Source of the DNA: an uncultured Verrucomicrobiae bacterium
Lineage (GTDB): Bacteria > Verrucomicrobiota > Verrucomicrobiia > JADLBR01 > CALLMV01
DNA length: 38,892 nucleotides
Direction of reading: 5' to 3'
Assembly: GCA_938005615.1 (NCBI GenBank)
Contig: CALLMV010000048.1
Location: forward strand, 1-38,892
Shown here: in pieces, positions 7,540 to 17,255 of the stretch
Numbering within the stretch: position 1 is the first letter of the stretch
Layout: each line of letters begins with the position of its first letter
Notes under the pieces: generated by a model
Databases searched by the model: none
Told to the model about the DNA's origin: nothing
Seen by the model: only the letters and a program-made list of their open reading frames with translations
Program-made: the position numbers and the translations under genes

Positions 7540-8832
7540 ATGAATAGCAAGAATGGTATTCACGCTAAGATAACTTATCGAGCATTGTTTTTAATTTTGT
7601 CAGTAACAGTAATTATTTCTGTTTTTTTTATCACCTTTAAATCAGTCCAATACAATAAAAAAAATGACCAAGAAAAGTTAGTTGATAAAAAACTATCAAA
7701 TGCTCAAATTATTTCAGATTTTGATAATTCACTTGGTGCAGAAGATCTTATTAACGATGAGTCATTAGATGTTAGCAAATCAAATTACTTTTCCGAAATT
7801 GTGCCAGACATCTATATAAGTTCGGAACTGAACTCACTATGGGATTTGGCGCAGTCACGTAGTTTAACTTCGGAGCAGTTTTCAAATGCGCTGGCTCGAA
7901 TCAGAACACTCGCTCATAGCAGGGAACCTGCAGCAGCAGCAGCGGCAATCATTACTTTTTTGAACAGCGGAAAAGACGCCCCGACCGGGCTAGATTTTAT
8001 CGTGGGTGAAGATGGGGTTCTCTCAGAAGCGCCGACCATGCGTGTTGCATTGATAGATTTTCTCGGACAAACTGAACCTTTTCAGGCGCTTGAATATTCA
8101 CGTTCCATTCTTACTCAGCCAATTACCCCTGATGAATTCGCTGTAGCACTTCGCAATCTCGCCTGGTTGAACCCTGACAGAAAGTATGATGCAGAGTTGC
8201 GTGATCACTTCTCCTCAATGCTCGACCAACAAGATTGGCTATCAAACCCTTCTGCGGGTTTTCTAGAGGCTTTCGATATCGCCTTACATCTTGGAGGCGA
8301 AGATATGGCCAAACAGCTCGGTGGGGTGCTGAGAATGGATGCTTATGATCAAAACAATCGTCTGATAGGTGAGCCTGAATCTCACCCGGTAAATCGTGCA
8401 GCATTTATAGCCTTAGACAGGCTCATGATTCGTGAACCCCAAACAATTATCGGTATATTTAAAAAAGACCCGTCGTGGCTAGAATGGGCGGGCGAGCATC
8501 GAGTATCGTTGTTGGCAAGGTTGGACCCTCGTGAACCTACACAAAGAGCATTTCTTCGTGAAATCTTAACGAAACCTGACTTTTTTACTCCTGAAGAGCT
8601 AGAATATTTTTCAGAGCTCTATCCTAATGCAAATGGCTTTAGCGGGAATCGACTTGTCACTTCCCGCGAACCGGTGGTTGCGCAAGAAGATCTGGACAAA
8701 GCTGCTTTAGCTACTGTGCAGGCTTGGCAACTCGATCCCCAGTTTGCGGCTGTCAAAGCACAGTTAAAAATGATCGAATCTCGCCTCACTAGTTTTTTAG
8801 AAAAGCGCAACACTGCCTCTATGAATAAGTAA
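7540..8832 (+). CDS. Membrane-anchored helical protein of unknown function
   Basis: 430 aa, not recognised. Residues 13-35 form one hydrophobic segment preceded by a basic N-terminus, so the rest (about 390 residues) is probably periplasmic. After a polar stretch rich in Asp, Ser and Asn (45-85), the sequence is mainly alpha-helical with leucine/alanine-rich segments about 35-40 residues long that resemble helical-repeat (HEAT- or TPR-like) packing, but no consensus repeat can be written. No catalytic motif is visible. It lies 18 bp downstream of the P-domain protease and is likely cotranscribed. It converges on ruvB with only 12 bp between the two stop codons and no obvious terminator. Confidence 0.8.
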   Translation: MNSKNGIHAKITYRALFLILSVTVIISVFFITFKSVQYNKKNDQEKLVDKKLSNAQIISDFDNSLGAEDLINDESLDVSKSNYFSEIVPDIYISSELNSLWDLAQSRSLTSEQFSNALARIRTLAHSREPAAAAAAIITFLNSGKDAPTGLDFIVGEDGVLSEAPTMRVALIDFLGQTEPFQALEYSRSILTQPITPDEFAVALRNLAWLNPDRKYDAELRDHFSSMLDQQDWLSNPSAGFLEAFDIALHLGGEDMAKQLGGVLRMDAYDQNNRLIGEPESHPVNRAAFIALDRLMIREPQTIIGIFKKDPSWLEWAGEHRVSLLARLDPREPTQRAFLREILTKPDFFTPEELEYFSELYPNANGFSGNRLVTSREPVVAQEDLDKAALATVQAWQLDPQFAAVKAQLKMIESRLTSFLEKRNTASMNK

Positions 8833-8844
8833 AAAAAGAATAAT

Positions 8845-9864
8845 TCAAAAAAGGTTTTGCTGATTTGGCGGCACAGCAAGACCAAACTTTGTGTAGGCTC
8901 GGCTGCCTGCAACACGGCCTTGAGGTGTACGAGCCAAGAATCCCTCCATAATCAAGTAGGGTTCGTAAACTTCTTCGATTGTCGCTGGTTCTTCCCCCAC
9001 GGCAACGGCAAGCGAATTTACCCCGATTGGCCCACCACCGAACCTGTTTAACAAAACATCCAGGATTCTCTTATCCATCTCATCCAGACCGTTCTCGTCG
9101 ATATCCAAGATCTCCAAAGCCTTCACTGCCACATCGCGATCGACCTGACCCGAAGAATGTACAGCCGAATAATCACGTACCCATTTAAGCAGGTTGTTAC
9201 AAATACGCGGAGTACCTCTGGAACGACGAGCAATCTCAAGCGCTGCGTTCTGATCCAAATCTAAAGAAAGCAAGCGTGCCGAGCGTTTGACAATACTGGA
9301 TAAGGTCAACACATCGTAGTAGTCTAGTCGATTAACCATCCCAAAGCGTGACCTCAACGGAGCACTCAGCATCCCTGCCCGGGTGGTTGCTCCAATCAAT
9401 GTAAATCTTGGCAGATTCAAAGAGATCGATCTGGCGTTTGGCCCTTGATCTAAAATGATATCCAATCGATAGTCTTCCATCGCTGGGTACAGATACTCTT
9501 CAATCACCTTGTTCAACCGGTGAATCTCATCAATAAAAAGGACATCGCCTGGTTCTAGTGTTGTGAGTAATCCTGCCAAATCCCCTGCCCGCTCAAGTAC
9601 GGGACCAGAAGTGACGCGAAAACGCGCTCCCATCGCACGAGCTAGTATGCCTGCCAAGGTTGTTTTTCCCAAGCCAGGCGGCCCACAAAACAAGAGATGT
9701 GGTAATACATCTCCTCTAGATTTAGCAGCGCCCACCAATATTTCCAAACGTTCACGCACACGGGGTTGGCCTTCAAAATCAGAAAAATCTAAGGGGCGCA
9801 GAGTGGAGTCCAATGCCGTAGCCTCACCCACGTCGGCCGCAAGATTTCTTGCTTTGGAAGACAT
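8845..9864 (-). CDS. ruvB: Holliday junction branch migration helicase RuvB
   Basis: 339 aa from the ATG at 9864; an upstream extension of the frame to 9996 adds a non-homologous hydrophobic stretch and is rejected. AAA+ motifs: Walker [10 protein letters not shown] (61-69), Walker [10 protein letters not shown] (109-117), sensor 1 GATTRAG (158-164) and the arginine finger in RSRFG (R173). The C-terminal winged helix has RFGGGPIG and the RTPQGR turn near the end. RuvB forms hexameric motors that, with RuvA, move Holliday junctions during recombination repair; ruvA and ruvC are not nearby. It is divergent from purB, sharing about 160 bp of upstream DNA. Confidence 0.97.
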   Translation of the reverse strand: MSSKARNLAADVGEATALDSTLRPLDFSDFEGQPRVRERLEILVGAAKSRGDVLPHLLFCGPPGLGKTTLAGILARAMGARFRVTSGPVLERAGDLAGLLTTLEPGDVLFIDEIHRLNKVIEEYLYPAMEDYRLDIILDQGPNARSISLNLPRFTLIGATTRAGMLSAPLRSRFGMVNRLDYYDVLTLSSIVKRSARLLSLDLDQNAALEIARRSRGTPRICNNLLKWVRDYSAVHSSGQVDRDVAVKALEILDIDENGLDEMDKRILDVLLNRFGGGPIGVNSLAVAVGEEPATIEEVYEPYLIMEGFLARTPQGRVAGSRAYTKFGLAVPPNQQNLF

Positions 9865-10027
9865 GCTAAATAATCTGGCCTGATCTACCCTCACACAACA
9901 AGAAAACAAAAACAAAATAGTCAAGCCTCGGACAGGCTTAAGATCAGCAAAAACATTCAGTTTTAAAAAAACAGTTAAGCCCAAAATTACTTCCAATGAG
10001 CAGCAGCAAGCGTTCTAATTCTAAGCC

Positions 10028-11398
10028 ATGATTGAACGTTACTCCCTGCCAGAAATTTCACGAATCTGGAGCGAGCAAAGAAAACTAGAAATCTGGTTAG
10101 AAATTGAAGTCAGTGTTTGCGAGGCACTAGCAAACGCAGGAGTCATTCCTAAAAAGGATGCCGCAATCATCCGGAAAAAAGCCAAGTTTAACATCAACCA
10201 AGTGCGGGAAAATGAGAAGCGCACCAATCATGATGTGATAGCTTTCATCGAAGAAGTTGCTGCCCAAGTTGGTCCAGCAGGCCGTTGGCTGCACTTCGGC
10301 ATGACTTCCTCTGACCTACTCGACACAGCGATTGCTTTACAACTCGTAGAGTCTGCCGACATCCTTCTGAAAGATATTGCTTTTATCCGCAGTACAGCTG
10401 CTGCACTTGCTATTAAACATAAATCTACTGCCATGATCGGCCGCAGTCACGGTATCCACGCTGAGCCGATTACCTTTGGTCTAAAAATTGCCCTCCTCTA
10501 CGACGAGTTTGGCCGTGCCGAGCAGCGCCTTCGTGCAGCCAGGGAAACGGTCCGAGTCGGAAAGATCTCAGGTGCCGTTGGCACATTTGCCCACCTGGAT
10601 CCAGAAATCGAAGCTGAAGTCTGTAAAAAGCTAGGCCTTCGTCCGGATCCACTAGGAACACAAATTATTCAGCGCGATCGCCACGCCGAATTCATCACGA
10701 CACTAGCGCTCATTGGATGTTCGATCGATCGATGGGCTACAGAATTTCGCCACCTTCAGCGAACTGAAGTTCTAGAAGTGGAAGAATACTTTGCCCCAGG
10801 CCAAAAAGGCTCCAGTGCAATGCCTCACAAACGAAACCCAATCACTGGAGAGCGTCTCAGTGGACTGGCTCGTTTGCTCCGGGGATACGCCATCTCCTCG
10901 ATGGAAAACGTCCCGCTCTGGCATGAACGCGACATTTCACATAGCAGCACTGAGCGCGTGATTTTTCCGGATTGTTGCGGCTACCTTCACTATATGCTCG
11001 TGACGCTTAACAAGCTGCTTGCTGGCCTTCAGATCTATCCAGACGCTATGCATCGCAACCTCTGGGCCACAGGCGGCATTTTCTTTTCTCAAAGTCTATT
11101 GCTAGAGATGACCCGACGAGGGACACCACGTCGAAGTGCTTACGAAACCATTCAATCCATCGCCATGCGTACTTGGGAGAAGATCCGCACTGGCAAAAAG
11201 ACTGGAAACCTCTTCCTCGAGGAAGCACTCTCAGATCATGAACTCAAAAAAATTCTTGATGAAAAAACAATAAAAGATCTTTGTTCTGAAAAGCGACACT
11301 TTCGGCATATCGATACCTTCTTTCAGCGCGTCGGCATCATTTCCGGTCCTAAGAAAAAACCATTGGTCTCAAAAATCTCAGCGAAAAAAAACAAATGA
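10028..11398 (+). CDS. purB: Adenylosuccinate lyase
   Basis: 456 aa, full length. It belongs to the fumarase/aspartase superfamily: HFGMTSSD (89-96), the general-acid histidine H141 in GRSHGIHAEP, and the flexible signature loop GSSAMPHKRNP (261-271) with the catalytic serine. The enzyme acts twice in purine synthesis, releasing fumarate from SAICAR and from adenylosuccinate. The C-terminal tail is very lysine-rich (KKKPLVSKISAKKNK), a mild oddity. The stop codon overlaps the next gene by ATGA, so expression is probably coupled to the exonuclease. Confidence 0.97.
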   Translation: MIERYSLPEISRIWSEQRKLEIWLEIEVSVCEALANAGVIPKKDAAIIRKKAKFNINQVRENEKRTNHDVIAFIEEVAAQVGPAGRWLHFGMTSSDLLDTAIALQLVESADILLKDIAFIRSTAAALAIKHKSTAMIGRSHGIHAEPITFGLKIALLYDEFGRAEQRLRAARETVRVGKISGAVGTFAHLDPEIEAEVCKKLGLRPDPLGTQIIQRDRHAEFITTLALIGCSIDRWATEFRHLQRTEVLEVEEYFAPGQKGSSAMPHKRNPITGERLSGLARLLRGYAISSMENVPLWHERDISHSSTERVIFPDCCGYLHYMLVTLNKLLAGLQIYPDAMHRNLWATGGIFFSQSLLLEMTRRGTPRRSAYETIQSIAMRTWEKIRTGKKTGNLFLEEALSDHELKKILDEKTIKDLCSEKRHFRHIDTFFQRVGIISGPKKKPLVSKISAKKNK

Positions 11399-12021
11399 GA
11401 GACCCTCTCGCAGGACTGCCGCAGGCCAAATTCCCCGGTAAAATTCACTTTATTGAATCTCCAGAGGCTTTTAAAGAACACTTACCTACACTTCGGAACG
11501 AAGCACTCATTGGTTTTGACACCGAGACTCGTCCATCATTTCGCCGCGGTGAACGATACCGCCCGGCACTTATACAGCTAGCCTGTTCTCGCTGTGCCTA
11601 CATTATACGCCTCCGCCTTCTGGGAGGAGTAACCGATGAATTAGCAGCGTTGATCGAATCCTCCTCGCCGATTAAAGCAGGCATCGGACTTGCGCAAGAT
11701 ATTAGTTCCTTAAGCGATTGGCGCCTACTTACACCATCTAGAGATGGACTTCTGGATCTGGTGCCTTTAGCACACAAGCTGGGATTTGCCCGCCCCAATC
11801 TCCGTGCCTTGGCAGCAGAATTACTTGGCTTGCGAGTCAGCAAAAAAGCTCGCCTTACGAACTGGGACGCACCCCGACTTACTGAAGCTCAGATCCAATA
11901 TGCGGCTGCAGATGCATGGATTAGCAGGGAGCTGGCTCTCAAATTGCAAAATCTGGCGATTCAAAACGAAGTTAGTAAAAATAACAAAAGTAACTGCCAC
12001 TCTCATCATGAAACGCTTTGA
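11395..12021 (+). CDS. DEDDy-type 3'-5' exonuclease domain protein
   Basis: 208 aa single-domain protein. Exo I is FDTET (D42, E44), Exo II is GIGLAQDISSL (D101) and Exo III is YAAADAW (Y168, D172), so the four acidic residues plus tyrosine of the DnaQ-like RNase D subclass are intact. There is no HRDC domain, so it is not a full RNase D; it resembles the short exonucleases related to the WRN exonuclease domain. Likely substrates are RNA 3' ends or DNA ends, which the sequence does not decide. It starts within the purB stop (ATGA overlap), which fixes the start. Confidence 0.92.
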   Translation: MRDPLAGLPQAKFPGKIHFIESPEAFKEHLPTLRNEALIGFDTETRPSFRRGERYRPALIQLACSRCAYIIRLRLLGGVTDELAALIESSSPIKAGIGLAQDISSLSDWRLLTPSRDGLLDLVPLAHKLGFARPNLRALAAELLGLRVSKKARLTNWDAPRLTEAQIQYAAADAWISRELALKLQNLAIQNEVSKNNKSNCHSHHETL

Positions 12022-12041
12022 GTTGTGGTTTGTGTGATTGT

Positions 12042-12063
12042 CTGAGGTTACATCTCAGTTTTT
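12042..12063 (+). terminator. Intrinsic terminator after purB-exonuclease
   Basis: Stem CTGAG (12042-12046) and CTCAG (12054-12058) around a 7-base loop, followed directly by TTTTT (12059-12063). It lies 21 bp after the exonuclease stop, and its T-run runs into the stop codon of the convergent ispH gene. The stem is short (5 bp plus a possible wobble pair). Confidence 0.6.
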
Positions 12064-13333
12064 AGCAGCAATTTTTCATAATCCGATTCGCCTCTGCATA
12101 CACTGACTGCGGAGATATACCTTTTAGCTCCATAACCCGAACAATCGTTTGCTCAATTAAATTGTTCGGACAGGACGCACCCGCCGTTATGCCAACAGTC
12201 ACAGGACCATCCGGTAACCAATTTGAAGATACTTCCACGATCTTTTTGTGTTGGTTGTAGTGATGAATTTTCCCGAGCGATTCAAGCTGCTGCGCATTTT
12301 TCACAAAATAGGTCGGCAATACAGCTTCGCCCATTTCAGCAAGGTGTGAAGTATTCGAGCTGTTATAACCCCCAACAACTATGAGGATATCCATCTTTCG
12401 GACATCCTTTTCGCGCAGCATCTCCACAAGCGCATCCTGCCTCTCCTGGGTCGCGCCACAAATCGTGTCAAAAAAACGAAAATTCTCCCCGGCATTGCCC
12501 CCATCGCGATCGGCGATAGCTTTTGCGATCCGACGCTGCACCTCCTCCGTCTCCCCGCGCAGCATGGTCGTCTGGTTTGCCACACCCACCCGTTTTAAGT
12601 GTAAGTCAGGATCAAACCCTTCAGAGTGAGCGCCCTTGAATTTTGCTAAAAATGCGGATTTATCGCCGCCATTGCGGATGTAGTCGCACACATAATCCGT
12701 TTCCTCTAGGTTAAACACCACGAGGTAGTGGGACTTTCCGTCAGGCCCCATCGCACGCGAACTGGTGGCCTTCGTCTCTTCATGCCACGCCTTACCGTGG
12801 ATGATAGATGTCACTCCCTCTTGCGCATACTGACGGACGCGCTTCCACACACTCATCACATCGCCGCAAGTAGTGTCCACAATCTGACAACCGATGCGTT
12901 TCAATTCATCCATCACCTTCACCTCTGCGCCAAACGCAGGCACGATCACCACATCATTCGAAGTCACTCCACTCAAATCGTATCCATTCTCACCTTCCTC
13001 GAGGGAAATAATTTTCATCTGTGCGAGCTGTTCATTGACCTCCGGATTGTGGATGATTTCACCCAGAAGATAAATTTTACAGTCCTGAAAAACCTTGGCC
13101 GCCGCATAAGCCAGATCAATCGCGCGCTCTACTCCGTAGCAAAACCCAAACGCCTTAGCCAACGTGATCGTCACCTCCCCCACCTTGAGCAGGCCGCCAT
13201 TGGCACGCGCCGCCTCAACGATTACACTGCGATAGTGGCTTTCTACTTCAGCCTGCACGCGTTCCATAACTTCCGGGGTTCGAAGATTTACCTTGCGTGG
13301 CCTCGCAGGAATTTCAGTAGTAGTATTAGTCAT
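12062..13333 (-). CDS. ispH: 4-hydroxy-3-methylbut-2-enyl diphosphate reductase, long plant/cyanobacteria-like form
   Basis: 423 aa from the ATG at 13333; the extension to 13426 is discarded because it runs into the promoter region and lacks homology. IspH is the last enzyme of the MEP isoprenoid pathway and carries a 4Fe-4S cluster held by three cysteines, here C65 (AFGFCYGVERA), C156 (DTTCGDV) and C292 (DTICGATQERQ). With its extension of about 50 residues, the VGEVTITLAKAFGFC lead-in, SIIHGKAWHEET and NQTTMLRGETEE, it matches the chloroplast/cyanobacterial branch (about 400 aa) rather than the short E. coli branch. DTTCGDV departs from the usual DTTCPWV. 64 bp separate it from the antiporter gene upstream. 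Confidence 0.95.
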   Translation of the reverse strand: MTNTTTEIPARPRKVNLRTPEVMERVQAEVESHYRSVIVEAARANGGLLKVGEVTITLAKAFGFCYGVERAIDLAYAAAKVFQDCKIYLLGEIIHNPEVNEQLAQMKIISLEEGENGYDLSGVTSNDVVIVPAFGAEVKVMDELKRIGCQIVDTTCGDVMSVWKRVRQYAQEGVTSIIHGKAWHEETKATSSRAMGPDGKSHYLVVFNLEETDYVCDYIRNGGDKSAFLAKFKGAHSEGFDPDLHLKRVGVANQTTMLRGETEEVQRRIAKAIADRDGGNAGENFRFFDTICGATQERQDALVEMLREKDVRKMDILIVVGGYNSSNTSHLAEMGEAVLPTYFVKNAQQLESLGKIHHYNQHKKIVEVSSNWLPDGPVTVGITAGASCPNNLIEQTIVRVMELKGISPQSVYAEANRIMKNCC

Positions 13334-13397
13334 AAACTCAATGTGTGTTACAAAAGGCAGATTGTCTAGCAGCACCCGTAACTTTGTTTTGCAAAAT

Positions 13398-14993
13398 TCA
13401 TGTAAAATATTGTCCTCTGTAAACAAAAAATCTTATGATCAACAAACCTAATCCAACAATCGACAGACACACCCACACCGGCACACCCAAACCCCACGGG
13501 ACAAAGCCTAAAAGCAACGAAATCCCCCCTGCGATCAACGCATAAGGTAATTGCGTCACCACATGCGCCCACGGGTCGCAGCCCGCAGCCGTCGCAGACA
13601 CGATCGTCGTATCACTCACCGGAGAACAGTGATCTCCAAACACCGCCCCGCTCATCACCGCAGCCACGGTGCCTGCCACTACCGGAGAGGCCAAAGCATC
13701 CCCGCTACCTGCGAGCACAAATGCAGCCGGCAGTGCCACCGGCGTGAGCACTCCCATCGTGCCCCATGAAGTTCCCGTGCTGAACGAAACTAAACAAGCC
13801 ACCAAAAACACCACCGCAGGATAAAGAAAAATCGGAAATCCACCGGCGATCCAGCCTGCCAGAAATCCTGCCGCACCCAGCTGCTTCAACGTTGACCCCA
13901 GTGCCCACGCCAACAACAATATGCCCACCGGATAAACCATCCCCTGCACCCCTCTCAAAAAAACATCCCCCGCCCGTTCCTTACCCAATTTTGGGAAACA
14001 AACAAATGCCACCACACACCCTGCCAGCGTGCCAAAAAGCAACACCCGACCGGCATCTGCGGCACCAAACGCTTCATGCAACCCATATTCTCGCACATCC
14101 TTTTGCGCCAACACCCTCGTCCCATCCCAAAACAACCCGCCCACAAGCGAAATCAATAACACAAAAACCGGCAACAAAAACCGCCAAATCCCCGGCTTGC
14201 GGCCCACGCCTGATTCGACCTCCGTTTCCACCCATTCAACGGCCCTCGCACGGCACATCGGGCCAATCGTCCATCCCCCGAAAACAAACAACGCCACACA
14301 CAGCAGACTGGCCCAACAATAAAACATCCCCGGCCAAGCCGACAAATATAACGCAATTGGCGATACCTCCACACCCGCCGTCACCGTCCCCTCTTTGATC
14401 ATCGCAAGCTGATACGCAATCCACGTCGAAGCCAGTGCCACGCAGGCCACAGGTGATGCTGTTGAATCCGCAATAAACGCCAACCGCTCCCGGGCCAGTC
14501 CTGCACGGTCAAACGCCCCACGCATCACACGCCCCACAAACAACGAATTTGCCAGCCCGTCGAAAAAACACACCAACCCTGCCACAAACGTCCCGCCCTC
14601 CACAGCACGAGCACCGTAGCCGCGCGACCTCAAGCGCTCAAACAGCGCATTCACCGCACCACCACCCTCGAGCAACGCCGAGAACCCACCCATCAGCAAC
14701 GTCACCACCACCACAATCAACTTCCACTGGCTCCCCGCCACAGACCCCAGCACATCCCTCATCACCCACTCCCCGGCAGCGGCCACCACATCCCCTCCCC
14801 CCACCAACACCGCTCCGCACAACCCTCCACAAGCCAAAGCAAGCAAAATTCTTTGCGTCGCCACTGCCACAAGAAGTGCCACCACAGCCGGCAGAACTGC
14901 CGCCCATTCGGGGCGCGACACCACCCCATTCACAGTCAACACCACACAAACAAGCACAACCAACGTCGAAATCATCCCGCGTCTTAACTTCAT
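13398..14993 (-). CDS. NhaC-family Na+/H+ antiporter-like membrane protein
   Basis: 531 aa with about 12 hydrophobic segments. The core signature near the C-terminus, SGAVFGDHCSPVSDTTIVSATAAGCDPWAHVVTQLPYAL (quoted from about 455-492 in parts: GDHCSPVSDTT, then CDPWAHV), and the earlier FFDGLANSLFVGR and STGTSWGTMG are typical of the NhaC/ion-transporter superfamily. Such proteins exchange sodium for protons or amino-acid pairs across the inner membrane; the exact substrate is not fixed by sequence. The coding strand is strikingly G-rich with many GTG, GCG and GGG codons, unlike the AT-rich genes of the window. Start: ATG at 14993, or M7. Confidence 0.88.
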   Translation of the reverse strand: MKLRRGMISTLVVLVCVVLTVNGVVSRPEWAAVLPAVVALLVAVATQRILLALACGGLCGAVLVGGGDVVAAAGEWVMRDVLGSVAGSQWKLIVVVVTLLMGGFSALLEGGGAVNALFERLRSRGYGARAVEGGTFVAGLVCFFDGLANSLFVGRVMRGAFDRAGLARERLAFIADSTASPVACVALASTWIAYQLAMIKEGTVTAGVEVSPIALYLSAWPGMFYCWASLLCVALFVFGGWTIGPMCRARAVEWVETEVESGVGRKPGIWRFLLPVFVLLISLVGGLFWDGTRVLAQKDVREYGLHEAFGAADAGRVLLFGTLAGCVVAFVCFPKLGKERAGDVFLRGVQGMVYPVGILLLAWALGSTLKQLGAAGFLAGWIAGGFPIFLYPAVVFLVACLVSFSTGTSWGTMGVLTPVALPAAFVLAGSGDALASPVVAGTVAAVMSGAVFGDHCSPVSDTTIVSATAAGCDPWAHVVTQLPYALIAGGISLLLGFVPWGLGVPVWVCLSIVGLGLLIIRFFVYRGQYFT

Positions 14994-15095
14994 CAGCCCA
15001 GCACGCTACCACGGGCGCAGGATTTCACCAAGAACCTCACCTAAAAAATCTGAAACATCAGCGTTTATTGTCGCCGCAAAGCACATGCTTACGCA

Positions 15096-17255
15096 CTAAT
15101 GACGCGCTTCCAAAGCCTCACTCAAAACACGTTGCACCAACTCCTGCGTCAACGCCTCAGGTAGTAAAATTGGCTCGGCACCGGGCCGCGCATAAAACAC
15201 ATACACCGGCACCCCTGCCCGACCATACGACTCAATCGCCTCAGTGATCCTTGGCTGGCGCCGCGTCCAATCCGCCTTGAACGGCACAATCCCGTACTCC
15301 TCGAAAAACGCGACTGTTGGAGGCACATTGAGCGAAGACGCCTCGTTCGCCTTACACACCAGGCACCACGCCGCTGTAAAATCAATAAACACCGGCCTCC
15401 CCGCCGCCCGTGTCTCCTCCACCGCCTCGGGCGACCACACCCGCCACGGCAGCTCCCCGGCCCGCGCTGCACTCGCCTGACCTACGGCCTCAGGCTCCGG
15501 CGGCAACTCCCGCAGCCGGGCCAGCGCGTCCCGTTGGGTAAAGACAGCCACCGCCAGCAACACAGCTGCAACAGCCCAGGTGCGCAACTTGCGCATCCGA
15601 TCCGCCTCCGGGCCCGCAAACCGCCCCACCAACCAGGTGCACAATGCCACTACACCCAACATCACAAAATACGGAATCAACTGATCGTGCTCCACCAGTG
15701 CCGCATAAACCCATGTGATCCAGAGCAACGCCCCGAGCATCAGAAATCCCGTAAACTGCTTGAAGCTCTCCATCCACGCTCCAGGCTTCGGGAGAAATTT
15801 TAACAAATTCGGAAACAAGCTCAGCAGCAAATACGGAAGTGCCATACCCACGGCCAGCATCTGAAACACAAGTGCCGACTCCAAAACAGGTGCCGCCAAC
15901 GCGTAACCAATCGCCGGTCCCATAAACGGAGCCGTGCAAGGCGTTGCCAACACAGTGGCCAACACACCCGTTAAAAACGAACCACTGACCCCGGATTTTC
16001 CATGCACCACACGCGCCCCGGCTCCTGCCAGCCCGCTCCCGATCTCGATAGCCCCAAACAACGCCGCTGTCACCACCACCAACAGGCACCCCAGGCACAG
16101 CACCAGCACGGGATCCTGCATTTGAAAAGCCCAACCCACACGCTCCCCTGCGGCGCGCAGTGCCAGGATCGCCACATACAGCACATTGAATGAGAGCCAC
16201 ACTCCTGCGCAATACGCCCAGCCGTGCGCCAGCACCTTGCGTGCATCCCCGTGCGCCTGCTTCATGAAATCAAAAATTTTCAGCGAAATCACCGGCAAAA
16301 CACACGGCATCACATTCAAAATCAAGCCACCCACAAACGCCAAAAACAAAGCCGCAAGCAGCGATACCTCAGGCGGCAAAGTCTCCTTACTTCTCTGCCC
16401 CACTGCACCAACTGTGGCTTGCCCCGCAGCCAGCGAATTCACCGGGCTCACTGCTACAGCCACCTGCTCTTCCGTGCCTGGCCCGAACACCAGCACCCCG
16501 CTCACATCCTCAGGCAGGCCCTTGGACAGTGCGGACGGGCTCAGCTTCAGCACCCGACCGCCGCCCGTTGTGCGCCCGAGCGTCTGCGGTGCCCCGTGAT
16601 CGAGCCACTCCGGATCGTGCGCGAAAAAATACACCCGGTCCGCCTCCGGCCCGCCCACCCAACTGAGCTCCACAGTTTTGTCCTTCCCCACACTCAGCTT
16701 CACTCCATTGCTCAACTCATGACCCGCTTCCGGCAGTGCCGCCAAGGCCCGCACGAAATCCTCTGCCACTGCCTCATCTCGCTCCCCTGCACCGCGAGGA
16801 AGCGTCAACTCCAGCTCCACCTCTCCCGGGATGCACGACTCCTTGCACATCAGCCACGACACCTTGGCTCCGATGCGCACCTCAGCGGGCAAGTTCTCCG
16901 GCGGCAACACCTCCGCAAGCAACCAGGCTTCGCCATGGTGGCCGTAGGAAATCACCCCGCCATACTCGATCCGCTCTGGAGCGGGCCACTGAAACGCCCC
17001 GACCTGAAAGCCCTCCGGCAATTCCCAGACAACTTCCGTAGGCAGCCCGGAATCCCCCGGATTACGCCAATACGTGTGCCAATGCTCATCCATCCTCAAG
17101 CGCACCGCCATCAAAAACGGCCTGCCAGGTGCCACACTTGATACTTCGGGCACCAACGCCGCCTCCACCGCGCCGTCCCTGGCCGTATCTCCGGCCTGAA
17201 CGAAATGAGCGTTGCCCAGGATCAGCCCGAGAAAAAGAATCACTACTTGTAACAT
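15096..17255 (-). CDS. dsbD: Thiol:disulfide interchange protein DsbD
   Basis: 719 aa from the ATG at 17255, which directly precedes a signal peptide; the frame continues to a TTG at 17327 without homology. Domains in order: periplasmic N-terminal domain (about 22-270) with the pair C137/C141 (WLMCKESCIPG); eight-helix membrane domain (295-575) with C318 (NVMPCVLP) and C440 (ATPCTAPF); C-terminal thioredoxin domain (595-715) with AAWCLVC (C631/C634). This is the complete relay that carries electrons from cytoplasmic thioredoxin to periplasmic proteins. The exported MsrB in this window is a plausible client. The gene is GC-rich like its downstream neighbour nhaC-like, 102 bp away. Confidence 0.94.
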   Translation of the reverse strand: MLQVVILFLGLILGNAHFVQAGDTARDGAVEAALVPEVSSVAPGRPFLMAVRLRMDEHWHTYWRNPGDSGLPTEVVWELPEGFQVGAFQWPAPERIEYGGVISYGHHGEAWLLAEVLPPENLPAEVRIGAKVSWLMCKESCIPGEVELELTLPRGAGERDEAVAEDFVRALAALPEAGHELSNGVKLSVGKDKTVELSWVGGPEADRVYFFAHDPEWLDHGAPQTLGRTTGGGRVLKLSPSALSKGLPEDVSGVLVFGPGTEEQVAVAVSPVNSLAAGQATVGAVGQRSKETLPPEVSLLAALFLAFVGGLILNVMPCVLPVISLKIFDFMKQAHGDARKVLAHGWAYCAGVWLSFNVLYVAILALRAAGERVGWAFQMQDPVLVLCLGCLLVVVTAALFGAIEIGSGLAGAGARVVHGKSGVSGSFLTGVLATVLATPCTAPFMGPAIGYALAAPVLESALVFQMLAVGMALPYLLLSLFPNLLKFLPKPGAWMESFKQFTGFLMLGALLWITWVYAALVEHDQLIPYFVMLGVVALCTWLVGRFAGPEADRMRKLRTWAVAAVLLAVAVFTQRDALARLRELPPEPEAVGQASAARAGELPWRVWSPEAVEETRAAGRPVFIDFTAAWCLVCKANEASSLNVPPTVAFFEEYGIVPFKADWTRRQPRITEAIESYGRAGVPVYVFYARPGAEPILLPEALTQELVQRVLSEALEARH

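Noticed and set aside
12728-13369. 213-codon plus-strand frame over ispH
   Set aside because: ispH covers the same DNA with conserved cysteine motifs; the antisense product has no recognisable feature.
13892-15247. Long proline/threonine-rich plus-strand frames (13892-14398 and 14549-15247)
   Set aside because: Antisense to the nhaC-like gene and the end of dsbD; repetitive Pro/Thr/His content is what the reverse of Gly/Val/Ala codons gives.
16224-17141. 305-codon plus-strand frame over dsbD
   Set aside because: Product is rich in His, Arg, Pro and Gln with no family features; shadow of GC-rich dsbD codons.
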